NCBI GenBank assembly: GCA_008009225.1
Contig: CM017771.1
Span: forward strand, 30,800,139 to 30,864,138
Source: Acer yangbiense
Taxonomy: Eukaryota > Streptophyta > Magnoliopsida > Sapindales > Sapindaceae
DNA: 64,000 bases
Direction: 5' to 3'
The notes beneath the pieces are model-generated. The model worked only from the letters and a program-made list of their open reading frames with translations. It searched no databases and was not told the origin of the DNA. Below, piece after piece: positions 57,572 to 64,000 of this stretch. Within the stretch, counting starts at the first letter, position 1. The number at the start of each line of letters is the position of its first letter. The translations under genes were made by a program, and so were the position numbers.

Positions 57572-60433
57572 ATGCACGGTAGGAGATCCTTAGGAAGAGG
57601 ATTATACCCACCATTGGACGGTACTAGCCGTATTGAAAGAACTGTAAGAGAAATTGAAGAGACTCCTAGACAAGCTATGAGTACAGAGGGACAGGACCAT
57701 AAAAAGGAAGAAGAAGCTCCTCCTAGGGAAGAGATGACGGAAAAGACTCCTACTAACCAAGGCCAAAGGATGACCATGGGGGAGTACTCATTACCTGCAA
57801 TTGGGAACCAACCTTCACCAATTGTTTTGGATTCGGTTGCAAGGGGATATGAGCTAAGGACTATGCACGTGAACCTTTTACCTTTCTTCTATGGGAAGTT
57901 GAATGAGGATTGTTTACAATTCATGAAGGAATTCAGTGCTATCATTGAGACATTCCCAATCATGCGCCTAACTAGGGAGCAACTACACATGAGGTGTTTC
58001 CAGTATTGCCTAAAGGACTTGGCAATGAAGTGGTTAATGGGGCTTAGGCCGGGGTCTTTGACAAGCTGAAGTCAGATTTGCAGAGTGTTCTTCAATAGAT
58101 TTTTCCCAGCTATGAAGGCTAAAGAGCTTAAGGTAAGGATAGCAGACTTCAGTGAGAGTGAAGGGGAGCTTTTTCACGAGTCATGGGAGAGGTACCAACT
58201 CCTTTTGGCTCAATGCCCTCCTCACATGTTCACGGATGAGTACAAGGTATCTTGGTTCCAAGGTGGTCTCACTCGTTTCTCTCAAGTATTGGTGGATAAT
58301 GCTTGTGGAGGCTCTTATGACACGAAGACCGCCACTGAGATATATGAGATATTTGAGATGTTAGCACAAAACTCTCAACAAAGGAATGCTAATAGTGTTC
58401 GGGGTGGAAGGTTCGATGTGAGTGCTAGCACGGAGACCACTATTGAGATCTCTAGGATGAATAAGAAGATGGAATCCTTGACATCTTACATTGAGAGCAT
58501 GGGATTTCCTAAGACCGGAGTGAAGATGCTAGGAAGACAAGAGGCAAGCCCTAGCGATCAATTCAGTGATAGTGAGGGATTCACTGACATGAATCAAGGA
58601 CAAGAACAGGATGAGGTACAAGCTATAGGTTTCCAAGGTCAAGGGAACAACCCCTACTCAAACACTTTCAACCCAGGATTAAGAAACCATCCAAATCTCT
58701 CTTGGTCCAACAATAGCAATGTATTGAACCCACAACCTAGGAATCAACAAGGAGGATACCAACAAGGCAGAAACAATCAAGGTGGATACCGTCAAAGGGA
58801 GTAACAAGGTGGATATCAGCAGAGTGGATATCCACAAGGAGGAAACCATTGGGGAGGAAATCAATGGAACAACAACAACAATGCTCAGTCTAGCTCGTAT
58901 CAACCTCGCTGTAATGTAGATGAAAAAATGAGAGGGATGATGCAAGGCTTCCAAAGGGCCGAAAACACACTGACAAACTTCATCCAAGCTAGTGGCCAAA
59001 GGTTTGGCAACTTAGAGGCATCATTTGGGAAGTTGGAAACTCAAATGGGGCAAATTACTGAAGCCCTCTAAAAACAAGAAAAGAGGAAGTTTCCTAGTCA
59101 CGCCGAACAAGCCAAGGAAGGGAATTTTATCAATAGGGACGGAGTTAGAGATGAGGCAATGATGTTTGAAGAAGCTTTCCAAGCAAAGGTAGATGATCCG
59201 GGAAGTTTTGTGATCCCCATATCGGTTGGAGAGAGTGAAGTATTAAAGGGAATGCTTGATTTGGGTGCAAGCATTAACATGATGCCTTTGGCATTATATG
59301 AGAAGTTAGGATTGGTGGGACTAGAACCAACTAGGAAAACGCTTATGTTGGCGGATCGAACTTCTCGATCACCATATGGAGAGATAAAAGATGTACCTAT
59401 TCTTGTAGATAGAATAGTGGTTCCTATTGATTTTGTGGTGTTAGACATTGAAAAGAAATCAAATGATGTAGCGAGATGGCAAGTTTTGCTAGGTAGACCT
59501 TTTATGGCTACCGCTCAGATGAAGATTGATGTGTGCAAAAAGAGAGTCGTGATGCACTCATCTGAGAGAGAGCTTGAGCTTGATCCTTGCACTTGCAACA
59601 ATGATTTAAAGAGCATTGGGAGTTGCAATGTGGTGGATGTGCAACCATCAGAGGTAAAAAGAGGAAAGGTGAGCAACTTGGTTCAATTGTATGAGAAGAG
59701 TAGCCAAGAAGATAAGGAGAGTATAGGCGATTCTGAGATTGAAGGACTCAAGAACACTAACCTAGAACTTATGCTTGAAGTGGAGATGCTTAAGGCTGAA
59801 AAGTTTGCTCTTGAAAGGAAAATGGAAGACCTTTCAAAGAAGAATCACAAATGGAAGAAGGTCAACAAAACCCTTGCATTGGAAAATGAGTCAACTGTAC
59901 AAGAACTTGAAGATTTAGCCAAACTCACTGAAGAATTTGAAGAGGAATCCTCAATGAAGATGAGAAAGACCCTTATGAGCGTAGAAGCTAAGAACAAGGC
60001 ATTAGATGAAGTCAAAGAAAAGTTGAGCAAGAAAGAGTTGGCATTGAAGATTGCCAAGGTGAAGGAGTGTGATCATTTGGTGGAGATAGACCGAATGGAC
60101 CAAGCAATCAAAACACTTACCATGGAGGGCCACTCCAATGCTCAAACTCCAATGAAAAAGAGGAGAATTCCTTTCTCTTCCCTATCTTGTTATTTTTGTC
60201 ATAGGAAGGGTCATATTAAATCTAGGTGTTTTGAATTTTTGAAGCATGCTAATTATGAAAGAACTCAACCTAGGATGAGACCTAATCATGTCAAGAAAAT
60301 TTGGGTTAGAAAGGAATTAGTGGACATAGTCCGGGTTGAACCTAGAGGACCAATTTGGGTAGTTAAGAGAAAGATGAATGAATGCTTGGTTGACGAGCAT
60401 CACGGTCTGAATTTGCATAATAGGATGCGCTAG
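57572..60433 (+). pseudogene. Gag-protease-coiled-coil-zinc-knuckle chimera, element C
   Basis: One frame of about 954 codons with only three nonsense codons (58067, 58802 and 59069) and no frameshift. The N-terminal linker is followed by an Athila-type gag domain (about 57860-58380; CLKDLAMKWLMGL, FFNRFFPAMKAKEL) and a Gln/Asn/Gly-rich tail (58560-58900). The aspartic protease spans about 59170-59570: MLDLGASINMMPLALYEKLG, in which D-L-G-A-S is the usual Athila form, and LLGRPFMATAQMKI. A long coiled coil (59740-60110) and the knuckle CYFCHRKGHIKSRC (about 60190) follow, then IWVRKELVD. The last two parts resemble the C-terminal half of copia gag, not a gypsy protein. RT and integrase are absent. 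What the fused tail does is unknown. Confidence 0.8.
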
Positions 60434-60770
60434 TGCGGACTTGCAATTTTACATTTTAAGCTTTGAATAAAGTTTGTGTGTTTTATTTTAGCTCTTGTTG
60501 TTTGTCTTTTTGCTTGTTTAAATTTCAATTAAGTGTTCCAATTTCCTTGTTAGTATGTTGTGAAATATGAACTTATGTTGTGTTTGGTGAAATTTGCAGG
60601 AAACGGGTCCAATTTGCAGAAAAGTGATTGTCGCCAGAAGGTCGCCATGGCGACCAAAATGAACAAATGGTGACCACATGCAACAAGCACCAGACCTGAT
60701 CGAAGTCACCATGAGGTCGCCATGGCGACCGAGTGGACAAATGGTGACCTAGGGCGATCATCATATAAGT
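60434..60770. other. Non-coding stretch of element C with GTCGCCATGGCGAC motifs
   Basis: It holds GTCGCCATGGCGAC-type words at 60630-60645 and 60714-60730 and degenerate GGTGACC words between them, matching the array in the C LTR, plus a T-rich segment. No gene. Confidence 0.6.
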
Positions 60771-61183
60771 GTTCGCAGCTAAATCACAAGCGCCACACAA
60801 AACAAAAGAGCGTCTCCTCTCAAATTTTCTCAACTTCTCAAGCCGTGGCACGCACGTAATCGTCAAAATTGGTCTACAGTTCCTTTTGAGGTAGCTCGGA
60901 TTTTGCATTGTATCATGGAAAGGCAGCCCATTGATGTGGGAATTATAGTGAAGATGGAGTTTCAGAGGATTGGGCGAAATGAGTCAGAGTCAGATATTCT
61001 TCCTTTTTCATGTCTGATTACAGAGGCGTGCAGATTGGCAGGTGTGGATTTATCTGGGGATGTGATTAAACCCCATGTATCTGATATGGATTTGACTACA
61101 TGGCGTTGCTTACTAAGCAAGCGTGGAGATTTACCAACTGCTGGGTGGCGGAAAAGAGTGCGCAGATCTAAGACCGGCATGAG
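60771..61183 (+). pseudogene. Fragment of a 'putative plant transposon protein' ORF
   Basis: An open frame runs to the junction at 61183, with the pattern FEVARILHCIMERQPIDVG ... LPFSCLITEACRLAGV. This order (Ile-Leu-x-Cys/Ala-Ile, basic, INVG, then LPSLITxLCxxAGV) is that of the plant transposon protein domain often found in Athila-like elements (PF20167, from memory). The function is unknown. The start is unclear; 60903 is a TTG, and homologous-looking sequence extends upstream to about 60800. The C-terminus is cut by LTR H at 61184. Confidence 0.55.
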
Positions 61184-63292
61184 TGATCGCGCTCCAAATG
61201 TTCACATTTAGCGCTCTCTATTCCTAGCTTTTGTGTTCGTTTCCGAGCACTTTTGTGTATATAATATGTGTTTTAGCTATGTGTAGGTAAATATCCCTCG
61301 GAGTGGGTGTTTTAACCTAAATGGAAGAAAACAAGGAAATTCAGGGGCAAATATGTCATTGTAGAGAATCAGGGGTCAAAGTGAAATATTCAGGAAAGTA
61401 TTGACTATTCTGTGAATAAGGGAGAGATCAGGGGTGCATATTGTAATTGACTGTGCAAGGCACAGCACCAGTGCCACGTCATGCGCTAAATGGCGTCGTT
61501 TTGAGGGGGTCCGCGTCAGCCTAACGTCACGCTGATGTCAGGTCGTCTTCAAGCTTGTGCCGGGTCACCTCGACCCGCGACGACCCGACCCAACCCGTGT
61601 TTGACCCGGTTCAGACCCGACGATAACCCTACCTTTTTTGGCCCGTTTCTGATGGTTTTTCCAGCCGTTCTCCACCCAGATCGGTAGCCTGTCTCTTTCC
61701 GGTCACGATGGACCCACTTTGAGCCTCCCATGCAAAGGTTCCACTCTCCACCAAATCCTCCAAACTCCATGGCCATGCAAGCTCGCAAGCTTGGTTCAGC
61801 GACTTCTTTCCCACGTTCCAGAACGTCCAAACTCACCGGAAGACGGCGGTTTTATGCAGCGGGAAGAAGCCAGCAGTCCAGAAGGTCAGAACTCGCCGCC
61901 AACCTCCATTTTCTCCACCGCGACTTTCGACGGCGGGCACAAGCTCGCCATCCAGGGTGTCTGAACCCGCCTAGTTGGCCGACTCAAGAGGATTTTTAGA
62001 TATTTTGGGATATTTTGATCCTCATTCTTGCCCTATACACTTCCACACTATATATACATCACTTGCCTCTCTTTCTAAAGGGTGCACCACCCAACTTTGC
62101 TCCAAGAAATCCATTTTCTTGGATTGATCATCACAAAAGAGAGAGAGCAACTCCAACCCTTCCATGGGGGATTTTCCTCCATGGAAAGCCTTCCATGGAG
62201 AGTAGAGATGCTGAGATAGGAGAGGCTTATGTGTAAAAACCGAGCCATAGGAGTTTATGGAAAAGAAGAGCTATTGGAGGCTTGTCTTCAAGGGTTATTT
62301 CTTCACTTTGCTCATCTCTTGTATTTCTATTGATGTATAACCCATTTGGGATAATTTGTAACCTACACTTATGCTAATATATGTATGTTTGTTCATTTGC
62401 TTTGATTTCGTATTGATTCATTCCTAGATGTATAGTGATTAAGCTCTTTATATGATATTCATATGTATGGATGATTATGTGTTGATATGTATTTATGGAT
62501 GAGATTAGGAGTAGATTAACTAAATGATTAGGAGTAGTTGTAATCAAATAGCTCATTTGTTTATGTATGTTGATGTATGATTTACTATGTATGTGTTTAG
62601 AGTGATTAGAGAGATTGAGAGTTGAGTTTGTGCTCGGATTTCCATTCCGGGTATAATCTTGACTGTTAGCTCTTGGGAATGGAAATAGCTTAGGTGTGCA
62701 TAATCATGCCACTTTAGCTTTGGTTCATAAGTTCTTGTGCTTAATGGGTCTAAACCCTAGACACAATCACTTTTCCGATTGGAGAGTGATGATATGATTT
62801 TGGGAATTCCCTAATCAAGAGAACGAACCCTTTACTAGATTAATTCGATTCACATGTTAAACAATCGACATAAATTACATATTGTGTTTGGTGAACCGAT
62901 TTCCCATATGTATTATATATCTTGCTATTCTCCCAGCCACCTTTGTTTTCGTAGTTAGGGTGTCTTGCCTTTAGGAGTAGAATAACTTAATTAGGAGTAG
63001 ATTAATTAGATGGCCAAGACACTCGGCTACATTTCTATCCTAGTTAGTTAGTTTACATTTCCGCACACACCACACTGATTTCCTTTTACATGCTTTAATA
63101 AACACTAGAACTAGATATAGTTAACGAATTCCATTCCCTGTGGAACGAGACCCTTGCTTACTTGCTATACTTGTCCTTTGACTCGTTGCATTTGCGAGAT
63201 GATTAGAATAGAAATATCTTTTCTCGATCCGCGGACCTCACGACCGCCGTGCGGTCAACGAGCGCAGAGGCAGAGTTTGATGGGGTGATTCT
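61184..63292 (+). mobile_element. Athila-like LTR 'H'
   Basis: It starts TGATCGCGCTCCAAATG at 61184, with no purine tract before it, so it is an insertion rather than the 3' LTR of C. U3 has a GACCCG-word cluster (61560-61625) and TATATATA at 62049-62056. The U5 side has CCCTGTGGAACGAGACCC (63135-63152), as in C. The right end is not clear; unrelated sequence starts at 63293. Small frames at 61719-61999 and 62015-62236 have no recognisable domain. Confidence 0.6.
61560..62056 (+). promoter_or_regulatory. GACCCG motif cluster and TATA box of LTR H
   Basis: Six or more GACCCG/CGACCCG words in 65 bp (61560-61625), then TATATATA at 62049-62056. Confidence 0.5.
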
Positions 63293-64000
63293 GTAGGGAA
63301 AAATACCGGTCAACGCAGCGGAAGCGAGACTAAAAAGAGGTTTAGTATATTTTAAAATTTTTCCTTCGATGAACCTTAACCCTTTAAATTAATTAAACAT
63401 ACATATAAAGTAACAAAAAGTAGAATACCTTTTGTCGCGTGATCCGATTGACTTACGTCGGTGGTAATCCGCAAGATCTTCAATCCTAGCACGAACGTGA
63501 ATCACCTAGGAGCGTGGTCTCCCTTTTCTTTGAATTGCGTACCTGAGAATGGACAAACAAACTTTATTTTTCTTATTGTTAGTCACAAAACAACCAAAAG
63601 ACTACAAAGTTTATTCCGGTCACTTTTGAGTTCTCAATTTAATGATCGAAACTCGCGTGAACCTTATTCGATGTTGTACACACAAGCCTATTGATGTATA
63701 AGCAATTAGTGTACTATCAAAAGAATAATCTCTTCTCTCTATTTGTCTTGGCCGAATAATCCAACACTTTTCTATAAGTATGAGAAGAAGAAGAAATTGA
63801 TCCAGTAAACTAGAGGGTGGCCGAACCCTATATGATTGCTTATATAGGGTGGCCGAAATTCACTTCTCTTTTCCTTTAGGGTTGCCGAAATCTACTAGTG
63901 ATTCTATTAGGGTTGGCCGAAAATCCTCTATAAAAAAGGATTTGTGCTTTACCCTAATTCCCATCAACTTTAGACTCCTAACCCTAGTTCAACTCATAAG
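63293..64000 (-). mobile_element. Element K, copia-like LTR end, runs off the window
   Basis: TGTAGGGAAAAATACCGG at 63293, whose complement ends ...GGTATTTTTCCCTACA, like a copia LTR 3' end; CGCAGCGGAAGCG is also present, as its complement is in the J LTR (CCGCTGCGCG). It contains the 32-bp spaced GGCCGAA repeats (63819-63921) and a minus-strand TATATAAG at 63840-63847. No gene is supported. Confidence 0.55.
63811..63925. repeat. GGCCGAA repeat with exact 32-bp spacing, 4 copies
   Basis: GGCCGAA at 63819, 63851 and 63915 and TGCCGAA at 63883 are 32 bp apart each time, each preceded by AGGGT or GGGTT. The spacers between them differ. A further GGCCGAA at 63750 is off this register. Confidence 0.85.

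Larger units (their letters stand above)
55782..61183 (+). mobile_element. Chimeric Athila-like element C, left part
   Basis: 5' LTR 55782-57390, PBS, one long gag-protease-coiled-coil-knuckle frame (57572-60433), then a non-coding stretch with GTCGCC motifs and a transposon-protein fragment. LTR H is inserted at 61184. The presumed left duplication is GGGAG (55777-55781); the right end of C lies beyond the window. No RT or integrase is seen. Confidence 0.8.

Noticed and set aside
61719..62236. Host gene suggested by several short frames
   Set aside because: They lie in the U3/TATA region of LTR H, overlap in different frames and show no known domain.
61184..63292. LTR H as the 3' LTR of element C
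   Set aside because: H and the C 5' LTR share the first bases and a U5 word but differ over most of their length, and no purine tract precedes H.

Overview
The window is repeat-rich nuclear DNA from a flowering plant; I could not place it to species. The evidence is the set of element families: Ty1-copia elements primed by initiator tRNA-Met, Ty3-gypsy elements of the Athila and Tat kinds, a MULE carrying a Ulp1-type protease, a CACTA element and a MITE. I recognise no ordinary host gene. Almost every long reading frame belongs to a transposable element, and most are broken by stops or frameshifts.

Layout. 1-5990 is one end of a MULE. It has a decayed MuDR-type transposase on the minus strand and a decayed C48 (Ulp1) protease gene on the plus strand, tail to tail, separated by a MITE and a nested palindromic repeat. 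5990-9531 is LTR debris plus the 5' LTR region of a copia element ('J'). J has a PBS at 9534, a 1.7-kb CACTA element (TSD TAA) in its leader, and a heavily mutated gag-protease-integrase-RT reading frame to about 16520. There it is cut by a minus-strand Athila-like LTR (16523-18002). A different LTR fragment ('G') starts at 18049.

From 18.05 kb to the right edge is one nested stack whose junctions can be read from 5-bp target duplications. G is interrupted 4 bp after its TATA box by Tat elements F and D (TSD AGAAC). D (18692-37957, minus) is interrupted by E (20165-30592, plus, TSD ATTTC), and E carries a solo copia LTR (TSD AACCC). The F LTR is interrupted by copia element A (38479-49195, minus, TSD GGACT), which carries two solo LTRs (TSDs AATGC and ATACA). 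The F antisense gene is interrupted by copia element B (50788-). B is interrupted by Athila-like element C (55782-), C by LTR H (61184-), and at 63293 another element (K) begins and runs off the window.

How the parts work. Families A/B (copia), D/E (Tat) and C (Athila-like) keep LTRs, primer site and gag, with or without protease. None has a visible reverse transcriptase, RNase H or integrase. A and B share one pol-less layout and D and E share another, so the losses came before amplification and the elements were presumably moved in trans. D, E and F carry an antisense gene (similar to the 'putative gypsy-type transposon' family) with its own TATA box; two introns are visible in D and E. C encodes one long chimeric frame: Athila gag and protease joined to a copia-like coiled coil and zinc knuckle. 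Several unrelated LTR families each have their own array of short, often palindromic GC-rich motifs near the TATA box, which is the most striking regulatory pattern here.
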